A stretch of 64,000 nt of DNA from NCBI GenBank assembly GCA_945290265.1, contig CALYQW010000015.1, positions 1 through 64,000 on the forward strand. The letters run 5' to 3'. Under the pieces are notes generated by a model. That model saw only the letters and a list, made by a program, of their open reading frames with translations, ran no database searches and was not told where the DNA came from. Position numbers and translations under genes: made by a program. Positions 42,679 to 52,498 of the stretch are shown in pieces. The stretch's first letter is position 1. Each line of letters opens with the position of its first letter. Source of the stretch: an uncultured Erwinia sp. Lineage in GTDB: Bacteria > Pseudomonadota > Gammaproteobacteria > Enterobacterales > Enterobacteriaceae.

Positions 42679-43884
42679 ATGACCACATTTAATCCCGCTC
42701 ACTTTCGTCAGCAGTTTCCTGCGTTGCCTGACGCCGGCTGCTATCTGGACAGCGCCGCCACCGCGCTGAAACCCCGGGCGCTGATTGATGCCAGTGAACA
42801 GTTTTATCGCCTCGGTGCCGGTAGCGTTCACCGCAGCCAGTTCAGCGCCGCGCGCCGCCTGACTGAACGCTATGAATATGCCCGCAGCCAGGTGGCGCAG
42901 CTGATTAATGCCGCCAGCGAGCAGGCGGTGGTGTGGACCAAAGGCACCACCGAGGCGATTAACCTGGTGGCGCAAAGTTATCTGCGTCCGCGCCTGCAAC
43001 CCGGCGATGAAATTCTGGTGAGCGTTGCCGAGCATCATGCCAACCTGGTGCCCTGGCTGATGGTGGCGCAACAGACCGGCGCACGGGTGGTACCCTGGCC
43101 GCTGGGAGCCGATCGCCTGCCGGATATGGCTCTGCTACCGGCGCTGCTCACCCCGCGTACCCGCCTGGTGGCGATTACCCAGATGTCTAACGTCACCGGT
43201 GGTTGCCCGGATCTGGCGCGCATTATCCCTCTGGTTAAAAGCGCAGGGGCCAGAGTGATGGTAGATGGCGCGCAGGGCGTGGTGCATGCTCCGGTGGACG
43301 TACAGGCGCTTGAGATTGATTTTTATGCTTTTTCTGCGCACAAATTGTATGGTCCTACCGGTCTTGGCGTGCTGTATGGTCACCCGGATGTACTGGCAGA
43401 AATGATGCCCTGGCAGGGCGGCGGCAAGATGATGAGCCAGGTCGATTTTGCCGGTTTCACCCCTCAGGCGGTTCCCTGGTGCTTTGAAGCCGGTACGCCC
43501 AATATTGCCGGTGTGATGGGTTTCAGCGCCACCCTCGAATGGCTGACGCAGATCGATCTGCCGGGTGCAGAACAGTGGAGCTGTGCCCTGGCTGACCGCG
43601 CCGAAGCGCAGCTGGCTACCCTGCCCGGCTTTCGCAGCTACCGCGCCGCCGGTTCGCCGCTGCTGGCCTTTGATATTGCCGGGATCCATCACAGCGATAT
43701 CGTGACGCTGCTGGCGGAAAGCGGTATCGCCCTGCGCGCCGGTCAGCACTGCGCGCAGCCGCTGCTGGCGGCTCTCGGCATTTCGGGGGCACTGCGCGTC
43801 TCTTTTGCCCCCTACAACACCGCTGAGGATGTGGACGCACTGAGCGCGGCCATGACTACAGCGCTGACGTTACTGGAAGATTAA
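42679..43884 (+). CDS. csdA: Cysteine desulfurase CsdA
   Basis: PLP-dependent enzyme that removes sulfur from cysteine and passes it to CsdE, serving TcdA and some Fe-S assembly. PLP-lysine Lys222 (SAHKLYGP) and catalytic Cys358 (RAGQHCAQPL) are at the E. coli positions; length 401 as in E. coli. Two bases separate it from csdE. Confidence 0.96.
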   Translation: MTTFNPAHFRQQFPALPDAGCYLDSAATALKPRALIDASEQFYRLGAGSVHRSQFSAARRLTERYEYARSQVAQLINAASEQAVVWTKGTTEAINLVAQSYLRPRLQPGDEILVSVAEHHANLVPWLMVAQQTGARVVPWPLGADRLPDMALLPALLTPRTRLVAITQMSNVTGGCPDLARIIPLVKSAGARVMVDGAQGVVHAPVDVQALEIDFYAFSAHKLYGPTGLGVLYGHPDVLAEMMPWQGGGKMMSQVDFAGFTPQAVPWCFEAGTPNIAGVMGFSATLEWLTQIDLPGAEQWSCALADRAEAQLATLPGFRSYRAAGSPLLAFDIAGIHHSDIVTLLAESGIALRAGQHCAQPLLAALGISGALRVSFAPYNTAEDVDALSAAMTTALTLLED

Positions 43885-43886
43885 CT

Positions 43887-44324
43887 GTGACTGAACTTAT
43901 CGCCCCGCATCCCTTTGGTGTGCAGATTACCCGTGATGCGCTAATTGAAAAATTCTCCGGCTGCCGCCAGTGGGAGGATCGTTACCGCCAGCTGATACTG
44001 CTGGGAAAACAGCTGCCAGCGCTCTCCGACATGGAGAAAAGTGTAATCCCCGAGCTGAGCGGCTGCGAAAACCGGGTATGGCTGGGCCACCAGCAGCTGG
44101 CGGATGGCCGGCTGCATTTTTACGGTGACAGTGAGGGCCGCATTGTACGCGGATTACTGGCGGTGCTGCTGACCGCAGTGGAAGGCTGCCGGGTGGAAGA
44201 ACTCCGGCAGCTGGAGCCGCGGGAACTGTTTCGCCAGCTGGGATTAGAAGATCAGCTTAGCGCTTCGCGGGCAATGGGATTAACGGTGCTGATTAACGCC
44301 GTAAAAGCCGCAGGCTGCGGCTAA
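43887..44324 (+). CDS. csdE: Sulfur acceptor protein CsdE
   Basis: SufE-like sulfur acceptor that takes persulfide from CsdA. Acceptor cysteine at residue 60 (PELSGCENRVWLG); 145 residues (E. coli 147). Follows csdA by two bases and overlaps the convergent tcdA by four bases at their 3' ends. Confidence 0.95.
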   Translation: MTELIAPHPFGVQITRDALIEKFSGCRQWEDRYRQLILLGKQLPALSDMEKSVIPELSGCENRVWLGHQQLADGRLHFYGDSEGRIVRGLLAVLLTAVEGCRVEELRQLEPRELFRQLGLEDQLSASRAMGLTVLINAVKAAGCG

Positions 44325-45142
44325 CCGGCGTGTGGCACGGAGGCCTGACGCGCCGCCTTGGCCATCATTTTCTTCAGCGCATGTGACACCGCTACCAGTC
44401 CAAAACTGGCGGTCACCATGGTGGAGGCACCAAATCCCGAGGCACAGTCCATGCGCTTCGGTCCGGTTGCGGTGGCGCGTGAAGCGCAGACTGAGCCATC
44501 GGCCTGCGGGTACATCAGCGCTTCCGTAGAGAATACGCAGTCGATCCCCAGTTTCCCCTTGCTGTTTTTCACGATACTAAAGTCGCTTTTCAGCCTTTCC
44601 CGCAGTTTCGCCGCCAGCGGATCCTGAATGGTGCGCGCCAGATCGGCCACCTGAATCTGGGTGGGATCGATCTGCCCGCCCGCGCCACCAGTGGTCACCA
44701 GCGGGATCTTATTGCGTCGGCACCACGCCAGCAGCGCAGCTTTCGGCCGCACGCTGTCAATGGCATCAATCACATAGCTGAACTGTGGATCAATATACTG
44801 CGCCAGGTTGTCAGCAGTAATAAAATCATCAATACAGGTAATACGGCACTCCGGGTTGATCTGACGCAGACGTGCCGCCATCACTTCGGTTTTAGCCTGA
44901 CCAATGTTCTCTTTCAGCGCATGGATCTGGCGGTTGGTATTGGTGATGCAGACATCGTCCATATCAATCAGCGTGACGGCACCAATACCGGTACGCACCA
45001 GCGCTTCCGCCGCCCAGGAGCCTACGCCACCAATTCCCACTATGCAGATATGCGCCGCGGCAAACAGCTGCAGTGCAGGCTGACCATATAAACGCGCCGT
45101 GCCGCCAAAACGTTGCAGCCAGGCGTCTGAAAGAGCCGTCAT
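44321..45142 (-). CDS. tcdA: tRNA cyclic N6-threonylcarbamoyladenosine(37) synthase TcdA (CsdL)
   Basis: E1-like enzyme that uses ATP to cyclise t6A37 of ANN-decoding tRNAs. The Rossmann ATP site is IVGIGGVGSWAAEALVRTGIG, followed by DMDDVCITNTNRQ and DAIDSVRPKAALL. 273 residues (E. coli 268). Receives support from the CsdA-CsdE sulfur relay encoded next to it; tail-to-tail 4-bp overlap with csdE. Confidence 0.95.
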   Translation of the reverse strand: MTALSDAWLQRFGGTARLYGQPALQLFAAAHICIVGIGGVGSWAAEALVRTGIGAVTLIDMDDVCITNTNRQIHALKENIGQAKTEVMAARLRQINPECRITCIDDFITADNLAQYIDPQFSYVIDAIDSVRPKAALLAWCRRNKIPLVTTGGAGGQIDPTQIQVADLARTIQDPLAAKLRERLKSDFSIVKNSKGKLGIDCVFSTEALMYPQADGSVCASRATATGPKRMDCASGFGASTMVTASFGLVAVSHALKKMMAKAARQASVPHAG

Positions 45143-45195
45143 GTCGTCATCCTCAAAAATAAAACCGGGCCGCGAACACCGCCCGGAACGGGGAG

Positions 45196-46344
45196 TTACT
45201 GGCTGGCCAGTAGCGTTCCCTGGGGTCTGTTCTGTGCTGATGCCGATGAAAACAACGGTACACCGGCACCGGGCGCGGCTTTTAATACCCAGACGCGTCC
45301 GTAGTGGTTATACCAGCCCGCCATATGGCCGGCTTCGTTGCCAATCCCCTGATAAATATCAAAATGCTGACCTTTAATGGCTCCGCCGACGTCCAGCGCC
45401 ACCATCATACGCATCTCATATTTTCCGGTAAATTTGCCCTGATTGTCCAGCAAAGGCACTTCCGCCAGCAGCACCGTTCCCGGTGGGATCAGCGCCCGGT
45501 CAGCGGCGACAGAGGCTTTCGCCACCAGCGGTACGGCGCTGGCACCGCGCGCCGGGGCAAAGTTTTCCGGCTTGAAGAAGACAAAGGAAGGGTTTTGCTC
45601 CAGCAGTTCACGCACTTCCCCCTGACTGTGGCTGGCGCCCCACTGACGAATGGCCTGCATCGACATATCTTCGCGTTTCACTTCACCCCGGTCGATCAGC
45701 ACCTTACCAATACTGCGGTAAGCGTGACCATTTTTGCCGCCGTAACCAAAGAAGCTGAGCGGACGGCCATCGCCATAATCCACATAACCACTGCCCTGAA
45801 CATCCATAATAAAGTTATCCATCAGGGAGTTGCTGTAACCGGCAACATAGCGATCGCTGAGCGCTCCGCTGTAAATCTGAGCACGGCTGGGCAGCTTGCC
45901 ATGTCCGTGTGGTGGCATACGGTATAAAGGATACTGAAATTCACCCTGACGGCTGTAGCGCGCCTGCACCACCGGGGTGTAGTAGCCGGTGAACTGTACG
46001 TTACCGTAGTTATCCATGCCTTCCATCTGCCAGGAGTCCAGACCAAACTGGCGCAGATTGCGGGTATCGCCACCGGCCAGTAACCAACTCTGAACCGCGC
46101 TATAGGTGCTGACCTGACGGCGGTACAGATTATCAGATGCATTGCGGATCTGTGAGATCTGGCTGGCAAAATCGCCGCCGTTAACCGGTCTGCCTTTGGC
46201 GTTAGGCTGGTTAACCAGTGCCAGCGGTTGATTTAATTTGCCATCTTTATATTGTTGCCCGCGATCGGTTGGCTTTGATGAGCAGCCTGCCAACAGCGCT
46301 AACAGCGTTCCCACTGCTACATAATGATACCAACGTACTTTCAT
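45196..46344 (-). CDS. mltA: Membrane-bound lytic murein transglycosylase A
   Basis: Outer-membrane lipoprotein that cleaves peptidoglycan glycan strands to 1,6-anhydro products. Signal peptide with lipobox LAGC (Cys21). Conserved blocks GYYTPVVQARY, GYGGKNGHAYRSIGKVLID and FVFFKPEN lead to the C-terminal ALDVGGAIKG, which carries the catalytic aspartate. 382 residues (E. coli 365). The 333 bp up to the tRNA genes hold the mltA promoter region and the tRNA promoter but no further gene. Confidence 0.94.
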   Translation of the reverse strand: MKVRWYHYVAVGTLLALLAGCSSKPTDRGQQYKDGKLNQPLALVNQPNAKGRPVNGGDFASQISQIRNASDNLYRRQVSTYSAVQSWLLAGGDTRNLRQFGLDSWQMEGMDNYGNVQFTGYYTPVVQARYSRQGEFQYPLYRMPPHGHGKLPSRAQIYSGALSDRYVAGYSNSLMDNFIMDVQGSGYVDYGDGRPLSFFGYGGKNGHAYRSIGKVLIDRGEVKREDMSMQAIRQWGASHSQGEVRELLEQNPSFVFFKPENFAPARGASAVPLVAKASVAADRALIPPGTVLLAEVPLLDNQGKFTGKYEMRMMVALDVGGAIKGQHFDIYQGIGNEAGHMAGWYNHYGRVWVLKAAPGAGVPLFSSASAQNRPQGTLLASQ

Positions 46345-46636
46345 ACTTTCTGTTTACCTTTACTGCCTGTTAGCCTGATAACGGAGATGGTTGCAGACAG
46401 ACTGTCGCAACCTCAATCTGATAAGCATCCCGCACGCGGATCATCGCTGCGGGATGCGCTGAATTCTGATGAGCAAAAAACTGATATTACTCAGCCGCCC
46501 TCAGCGAAGATAGCAAAGGCTTACTCATAATAAAATCCACCCCCTGCACCGGGTAGCAGAAGTGGTGGTTATTTAGCCTTTTGGCTGAAAAAATGACTAA
46601 CCACACGCTTTTTATCGCTTTCCGGGCAAAAAGGGG

Positions 46637-46664
46637 TTGCATCAAAATGCATCCAGCGTATAGT
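46637..46664 (+). promoter_or_regulatory. Promoter of the initiator tRNA operon
   Basis: TTGCAT (46637-46642), 16-bp spacer, TATAGT (46659-46664), then a GC-rich discriminator GCGC immediately after the -10. That discriminator is typical of stable-RNA promoters under stringent control, and relA lies 20 kb away. Start is expected only a few bases before the first tRNA. Confidence 0.75.
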
Positions 46665-46677
46665 GCGCTTCCACGGA

Positions 46678-47010
<333 letters not shown>

Positions 47011-47014
47011 CTAA

Positions 47015-47036
47015 ACACCCTTTCGGGTGTTTTTTT
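47015..47036 (+). terminator. Terminator of the tRNA-fMet operon
   Basis: ACACCC and GGGTGT make a 6-bp stem over a TTTC tetraloop, followed by six more T. Lies four bases after the last CCA. Confidence 0.92.
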
Positions 47037-47088
47037 GTTTCCGGCTTTCCCTTCTTTAAATTCGAATTGGCAGGTTTCCCCGCCAGAC

Positions 47089-48333
47089 TTATTTTTTCGC
47101 GTGTGCGCCGGCATGGCTGGCAAACCAGGCTTTGATCCCGGCAAAAATTGCCTCGGCAATCTGCTGCTGGAAATGCGCAGTGCGTAACCGGCGCTCTTCA
47201 GCCACATTACTGATAAACGCCGTCTCCACCAGAATCGACGGAATATCCGGGGCTTTCAGTACCGCAAACCCCGCCTGATCGACGCGGTTTTTATGCAGAT
47301 GGTTAATTTTCCCCATCCGTGACAGCACTTCTTTGCCAAAGACCAGGCTGTCGCTAATGGTCAGGCGTTGCACCATATCAAACATCGCGTGATCAAGATA
47401 ACGGTCGCCGCTTCGGCTGACGCCACCAATCAGGTCGGATTCATTCTGGGTTTTTGCCAGATAGCGCGCGGCAGTGCTGGTCGCCCCTTTAGTGGAAAGC
47501 GCAAATACCGAGGAACCCCGCGCCGAGCGGTTGGTAAAGGCATCGGCGTGGATGGAGACAAACAGGTCGGCACGCTGCTTACGCGCTTTGGCCACCCGCA
47601 CCTTAAGCGGAATAAACACATCTTCATTACGTGTCATATAAGCGCGCATCGAAGGCTGACGATCAATCAGCGCTTTCAGCCGCCGGGCTATTTTCAGCAC
47701 CACATCTTTTTCACGGGTTTTGTGTTTACCCACCGCCCCGCTGTCTTCACCACCGTGCCCCGGATCCAGCATAATCACCAGAGGACGATCTTTACCGGCC
47801 TTCCCTGGCAGCGGCGCTGCCGCCGGTTGACTGCGCGTCAGATCGCCCTGGTTATACTCTTCCAGCAAGGCCAGCAGCGGATCGTCGCTGTGCTTATTGA
47901 CCGTCGGATAGAGATCCAGTACCAGCCGGTGCTTAAATCCGGCGACTGGTTTCAGGGTAAACACCCGGGGAGCAACCTGCTGCTTTAATTCCAGCACCAG
48001 ACGCACGGTGTTCTTGTTAAACTGCCCGACCCGGGCGGTTTTAATATAAGGATCGTCGCGCCGCACCAGGTTGCCGACACTGTTCAGCAGCGGATTCAGG
48101 ATAATATTATCAATATCCACCACTACCCGGTTAGGGTTGCTGAGGGCAAATTGCTTATAACCCAGCGGGGTGCTGGATTCCAGCGTCAGACGGGAATAGG
48201 TTGATGAAGGCCAGATGCGGATCGCCACAATATGGCTGTTAGCTGCCATCCCTACCCGACTGACGCCAAGCAACCAAAGGGCGCCAGCACCCAGCAGTAA
48301 GCGCCGGCGGTTTTGCGAAGTTGAATCTGTCAT
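47089..48333 (-). CDS. amiC: N-acetylmuramoyl-L-alanine amidase AmiC
   Basis: Periplasmic zinc amidase that splits septal peptidoglycan; its activator NlpD is encoded at 1.1 kb. A twin-arginine signal (QNRRRLLLG, residues 8-16) is followed by an AMIN domain (about 33-135), a linker and an Amidase_3 domain (about 185-405) with [18 protein letters not shown] and the catalytic glutamate in LVETAFISN. 414 residues (E. coli 417). It converges on the tRNA operon. Confidence 0.96.
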   Translation of the reverse strand: MTDSTSQNRRRLLLGAGALWLLGVSRVGMAANSHIVAIRIWPSSTYSRLTLESSTPLGYKQFALSNPNRVVVDIDNIILNPLLNSVGNLVRRDDPYIKTARVGQFNKNTVRLVLELKQQVAPRVFTLKPVAGFKHRLVLDLYPTVNKHSDDPLLALLEEYNQGDLTRSQPAAAPLPGKAGKDRPLVIMLDPGHGGEDSGAVGKHKTREKDVVLKIARRLKALIDRQPSMRAYMTRNEDVFIPLKVRVAKARKQRADLFVSIHADAFTNRSARGSSVFALSTKGATSTAARYLAKTQNESDLIGGVSRSGDRYLDHAMFDMVQRLTISDSLVFGKEVLSRMGKINHLHKNRVDQAGFAVLKAPDIPSILVETAFISNVAEERRLRTAHFQQQIAEAIFAGIKAWFASHAGAHAKK

Positions 48334-48397
48334 GCCACTCCAAAACTCGCCACAATTAATCAGGCGATCTAAACAAAATTCGTTAACTTATCCCTGA

Positions 48398-48703
48398 TCA
48401 GATAATGCCCAACATCTCATGAATTGGCTGCACCACCTTCGATGACAGGATTTTGCGACTATCCCAGCGATCGTGTGCCGCCTGAACGTTAATCCAGAAA
48501 TCTTCATCAGTTTCAAATAAAGCAGCCAGTGTGGCCGCTTCATCCACGCTGATACGACGACTGTTGTTAACAATCTGTCCGACGACTTTACGTGACAACC
48601 CCATGAAATGACCCAGCTGCTCCTGAGTTATCCCCATCGGTTTCAGGAACTCTTCTGACAGCATTTCACCCACGGTGGTTGGCTCTGCTATTCTGGTTTT
48701 CAT
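48398..48703 (-). CDS. higA: HigA-type antitoxin (HTH, XRE family)
   Basis: 101 residues. A helix-turn-helix spans about 22-55 (TQEQLGHFMGLSRKVVGQIVN), followed by the HigA-type tail ETDEDFWINVQAAHD. It sits 9 bp after the toxin gene, giving the toxin-first order typical of higBA. Expected to bind and neutralise HigB and to repress the operon. Gene symbol by family; not shown to be orthologous to E. coli higA. Confidence 0.85.
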   Translation of the reverse strand: MKTRIAEPTTVGEMLSEEFLKPMGITQEQLGHFMGLSRKVVGQIVNNSRRISVDEAATLAALFETDEDFWINVQAAHDRWDSRKILSSKVVQPIHEMLGII

Positions 48704-48712
48704 GTGATTTCC

Positions 48713-49009
48713 TTAGTATTTATATGGATCAAGGTACAGATCCTGTGCATAGCCATCGCGCCAGCGAAAGATTAACCGCCACTGGATCGATACCCGAATA
48801 CTCGACCATCCTTTCAGATTTTCAGTCAGTCTTTCATAGTTATTGCTGCGTGGTGCAAACAGTGATTTTTCCGTTGCTGCAGCGTCGATAAGTGACAGCT
48901 TACGACGTAACGGGTTTACTAAGCTGGCTGGAATATCACGGCTGCGCACATTGTCCAGACAGAACATCGCCAGCGCTCCGTTTTCCCCATCCCTGAAGCT
49001 ACCAATCAT
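48713..49009 (-). CDS. higB: HigB-type toxin (RelE/ParE superfamily)
   Basis: 98 residues matching the HigB layout: MIGSFRDG, NPLRRKLSLIDAA, an LTENLKGWSSIRVSIQWRL core and C-terminal DLYLDPYKY. Such toxins are ribosome-dependent mRNA interferases. The ATG is preceded by AGGGGG at five bases. A CCCTT-A-AAGGG palindrome at 49046-49056, about 40 bp upstream, could be the autorepression operator. The pair is inserted between amiC and argA, which are adjacent in E. coli. Confidence 0.85.
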   Translation of the reverse strand: MIGSFRDGENGALAMFCLDNVRSRDIPASLVNPLRRKLSLIDAAATEKSLFAPRSNNYERLTENLKGWSSIRVSIQWRLIFRWRDGYAQDLYLDPYKY

Positions 49010-49227
49010 TCCGCCCCCTGAGTAATTAATTCTAAATCAAATGTCCCCTTAAAGGGAGCATCATGCAACCATTTGAATCCATGAGGGCATAAAAAAGGAG
49101 TATAAGATTGAGCAGGAAGCCGTGCTGCGCCCCCCACCTAAAGCGCAGTAGCATTCCCTTTCAGGCCGCAGTCAATACCACAGCAACTGAGAACGAGAAT
49201 AAAATGTCACTTGCTTCCATCGCCATA

Positions 49228-49266
49228 AAAGAATAAAAATACATATTTAACGAATAATAATTCAAT
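49228..49266 (+). promoter_or_regulatory. Tandem ARG boxes (ArgR operator) before argA
   Basis: Two matches to the ArgR box (core TGAATWWWWATTCA): AGAATAAAAATACA (49230-49243) and CGAATAATAATTCA (49251-49264). Their centres are 21 bp apart, the spacing of paired 18-bp boxes separated by 3 bp that bind an ArgR hexamer. They end about 15 bases before the argA GTG, fitting arginine repression. Confidence 0.7.
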
Positions 49267-49280
49267 TACGAGGGTTAGCC

Positions 49281-50627
49281 GTGAAGGAACGTAGCACCGA
49301 GCTGGTTCAGGGTTTTCGTCACACCGTTCCCTACATCAATGCCCACCGTGGTAAGACGTTCGTGATTATGCTGGGCGGTGAAGCCATCGGGCATGGAAAC
49401 TTCTCAGCTATCATCAATGATATTGGCCTGCTGCACAGCCTGGGTATTCGTCTGGTGGTGGTGTATGGCGCACGTCCGCAGATTGACACCAGCCTGGCCG
49501 AGCAACAGCTGGAGCCGGTTTATCATAAGCATACCCGCGTTACCGATGCCCGCTCGCTGGAACTGGTCAAGCAGGCCGCCGGACGCCTGCAGCTGGATAT
49601 TACCGCCCGTCTGTCAATGAGCCTGAATAATACGCCGCTTCAGGGGGCGCATATTAATGTCGTCAGCGGCAACTTTATTATCGCGCAGCCGCTGGGGGTG
49701 GATGATGGCATTGATTACTGCCACAGCGGCCGCATTCGCCGGATTGATGAAGAGGCCATCCACCGTCAGCTGGATAACGATGCCATTGTGCTGCTGGGAC
49801 CGGTGGCGGTGTCGGTGACCGGCGAGAGTTTCAATCTCACCTCAGAAGAAGTGGCAACTCAGCTGGCTATCAAGCTGAAAGCGGAAAAAATGATCGGCTT
49901 CTGCGCTGACCAGGGCGCGACCGACCGCGAAGGACGGGTGATTTCCGAGCTGTTTCCGGCGCAGGCCCAGCAGCGTATTGATGAACTGGAAAGTGATGGC
50001 GACTTCTACTCTGACACCCTGCGCTTTCTGCGCGGTGCGGTACGCGCCTGCCGCAGCGGCGTGCGACGCAGCCATCTGATCAGCTACCGTGAGGATGGCG
50101 CGCTGTTACAGGAGTTGTTCTCGCGTGACGGCATTGGTACGCAAATAGTGATGGAGAGCGCCGAGCAGATCCGCCGCGCAACCATTAATGATATCGGTGG
50201 CATTCTGGAGTTGATCCGTCCGCTGGAACAGCAGGGCATTCTGGTGCGCCGCTCGCGGGAGCAGCTGGAAATCGAGATCGATAAATTTACTATTATCGAG
50301 CGCGATAATCTGACCATCGGCTGTGCCGCCCTCTACCCCTTCCCGGATGAGCAGATTGGCGAGATGGCCTGCGTGGCGGTGCATCCTGACTACCGCAGTT
50401 CATCCCGTGGCGAAGCGCTGCTGGAGCGCGTGGCGCTGCAGGCGCGGCAGCTGGGACTGAAAAAGCTGTTTGTGTTGACCACCCGCAGCATTCACTGGTT
50501 CCAGGAACGCGGCTTTCAGCCGGTGGATATTGAACTGCTGCCGGAAAGCAAAAAGCAGATGTATAACTATCAGCGTCGCTCCAAGGTGATGATGGTGGAT
50601 CTGCGCGAGGTGATGCGCGCCGAGTAA
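49281..50627 (+). CDS. argA: Amino-acid N-acetyltransferase ArgA (N-acetylglutamate synthase)
   Basis: First step of arginine synthesis: acetylates glutamate with acetyl-CoA; feedback-inhibited by arginine. An N-terminal amino-acid-kinase-like domain ([21 protein letters not shown]) carries regulation, and the C-terminal GNAT domain ([22 protein letters not shown]) catalysis. 448 residues (E. coli 443). Starts with GTG, six bases after GAGGG; the preceding codon is not a start. Controlled by the ARG boxes just upstream. Confidence 0.96.
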   Translation: MKERSTELVQGFRHTVPYINAHRGKTFVIMLGGEAIGHGNFSAIINDIGLLHSLGIRLVVVYGARPQIDTSLAEQQLEPVYHKHTRVTDARSLELVKQAAGRLQLDITARLSMSLNNTPLQGAHINVVSGNFIIAQPLGVDDGIDYCHSGRIRRIDEEAIHRQLDNDAIVLLGPVAVSVTGESFNLTSEEVATQLAIKLKAEKMIGFCADQGATDREGRVISELFPAQAQQRIDELESDGDFYSDTLRFLRGAVRACRSGVRRSHLISYREDGALLQELFSRDGIGTQIVMESAEQIRRATINDIGGILELIRPLEQQGILVRRSREQLEIEIDKFTIIERDNLTIGCAALYPFPDEQIGEMACVAVHPDYRSSSRGEALLERVALQARQLGLKKLFVLTTRSIHWFQERGFQPVDIELLPESKKQMYNYQRRSKVMMVDLREVMRAE

Positions 50628-50635
50628 CGCGGCTG

Positions 50636-50653
50636 GCGGGGCCTGCGCCCCGC
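50636..50653. terminator. GC-rich stem-loop between convergent argA and recD
   Basis: GCGGGGC and GCCCCGC pair perfectly around a CTGC loop in the 29-bp gap between the two stop codons. It can fold in transcripts from both directions and probably serves both genes, although U tracts are missing. Confidence 0.5.
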
Positions 50654-50656
50654 TGC

Positions 50657-52498
50657 TCACGGTTCAGAGGCGTGGCGTAACCGCTCCAGCAGGCCGCTGC
50701 GTCGTTGGGTGCGAATTTTAACTGCGGCGGCAAATACCCGTTCATCGCTGTACAGCGTCAGCTGCTGTTTAGCACGGGTGATGGCGGTATACACCAGCTC
50801 ACGGGTCAGCACCGGCGTCATCTGGTTAGGCAGTACCAGCAGCGTATGTTCAAATTCCGACCCCTGGGATTTATGCACTGTCATCGCCCAGGCAGTATCA
50901 TGTGCTGGCAGGCGGCTCGGCTGCACCGCTTTGATGGTGCCATCCGGCAGCGGAAAGAATACCCTTAATCCCTGATCTTTATCCGGCAACGCAATGCCAA
51001 TATCACCGTTAAACAGTCCCAGGCTGCGGTCATTACGCGCCACCATCACCGGACGCCCCGCATACCATTTACTGCCCGCCAGGGTGCGGATTAGCCCGGC
51101 CTGACGTAACGCCCCTTCAATACGTTCGTTTAATCCGCCAACGCCAAAAGGCCCTTCACGCAGCGCGCACAGTACCTGGAAGCGGGCAAAGGTGCTGAGC
51201 ACGGCAGCGGGTTCCTCGTTGCACGCTACCCGCTGCAGATAATCGCGATAGCCTGCGACACAGTCATTCAGAAGTTGCTGATAGTCTTCGCTGCTGGCAA
51301 GCGGCTGACGCTGAATATCGGCAAAGCCGGCGCTAAACACCCGGGCACAGGCAGGGCCGTCTCCGGCATTGACTGCCTGCGCCAACTGACCGATGCCGGA
51401 GGCATCAGTAAAGCGGTAGCTTTTGCGCAGCAGGCACAGCATATCGCGCACCTGTGGTGCGCTGCTGTCATCCTGCCCGGCGATCTCACAACCGGTCAGA
51501 CGTTCCAGCTCCGCCGCGCGCGCCGGGCTGTATCCCTGTTCGGCGCAGCGACAGATATCACCCAGCACGGCCCCCGCTTCCACCGAAGCCAGCTGATCGC
51601 GATCGCCAAGAAAAATGATGCGTGCCTGCGGCGGAAGGGCGCGGATGAGACTGGCCAGCATCGGCAAATCGACCATCGAGGCCTCATCCACCACCAGCAC
51701 GTCAAGATGCAGCGGATTCCCCGCGTGATAGCGCATACGCTGACTGCCTGGTACCGCCCCCAGCAGCCGGTGCAGGGTGGTTGCCTCGGCAGGAAAGCCC
51801 TGCTGCAGCGCAGGTTCCAGCTGTAACTGTTGCAGGGTTTTTCCCAGCGATTCCGTCAGACGAGCCGCCGCTTTACCGGTCGGTGCCGCCAGTTCAATGC
51901 GCGGCTTCTGTTCAGACAGCGTCAGCAATGCCGCCAGCAGCCTGGCCACGGTGGTGGTTTTACCGGTGCCCGGCCCGCCTGAAATCACCGCCATCTGGCG
52001 GGTTAAGGCCACGGCAGCGGCAATTTTCTGCCAGTCCTGCGGCTGCTGACCAAACAAATGATCGAGCGTTTGCCGCACCTGACTTTCATTCACCGCCAGC
52101 GGTCGCTGCTGACGGCGGATAAACTCAGCCACTTGGCCCTCACTCTGCCACATGCGGTGCAGATAGAGACGCTGCTGTTGCAGTACCAGCGGCGTGGCAG
52201 TGGAGCCATCGCCCACCGCCGCTTCCGCCATCAGCAGGGGCTGCCACGCCGCCGGTTCACCTGCCGCCTGCCAGATCTGCGCAGCCAGTTCAGGATGGCG
52301 ACCGGCAAACAACAGCTGCGGCTGCATCTGCTCCAGCGGCAGACAAACGTGGCCTTCACCGGCATCACGGCTCACCAGCGCGGCTGCCAGCATCAGCGCC
52401 GGCTGCTGGTCGCTGGCCACCATCAGGGCAAACTGCACATCAAGCTGACGCAGTAATCCCAGGCGACAGGCCTGCTGTAAAATCACTTTCAGGCTCAT
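50657..52498 (-). CDS. recD: Exodeoxyribonuclease V subunit alpha (RecD)
   Basis: 5'-3' helicase subunit of RecBCD. Walker A is ISGGPGTGKTTT with Lys180; DVLVVDEASMVDLPM is Walker B and AMTVHKSQGSEF motif VI-like near the C terminus. 613 residues (E. coli 608). Its ATG overlaps the recB stop by four bases (ATGA). Last gene of recC-ptrA-recB-recD, convergent with argA. Confidence 0.96.
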   Translation of the reverse strand: MSLKVILQQACRLGLLRQLDVQFALMVASDQQPALMLAAALVSRDAGEGHVCLPLEQMQPQLLFAGRHPELAAQIWQAAGEPAAWQPLLMAEAAVGDGSTATPLVLQQQRLYLHRMWQSEGQVAEFIRRQQRPLAVNESQVRQTLDHLFGQQPQDWQKIAAAVALTRQMAVISGGPGTGKTTTVARLLAALLTLSEQKPRIELAAPTGKAAARLTESLGKTLQQLQLEPALQQGFPAEATTLHRLLGAVPGSQRMRYHAGNPLHLDVLVVDEASMVDLPMLASLIRALPPQARIIFLGDRDQLASVEAGAVLGDICRCAEQGYSPARAAELERLTGCEIAGQDDSSAPQVRDMLCLLRKSYRFTDASGIGQLAQAVNAGDGPACARVFSAGFADIQRQPLASSEDYQQLLNDCVAGYRDYLQRVACNEEPAAVLSTFARFQVLCALREGPFGVGGLNERIEGALRQAGLIRTLAGSKWYAGRPVMVARNDRSLGLFNGDIGIALPDKDQGLRVFFPLPDGTIKAVQPSRLPAHDTAWAMTVHKSQGSEFEHTLLVLPNQMTPVLTRELVYTAITRAKQQLTLYSDERVFAAAVKIRTQRRSGLLERLRHASEP

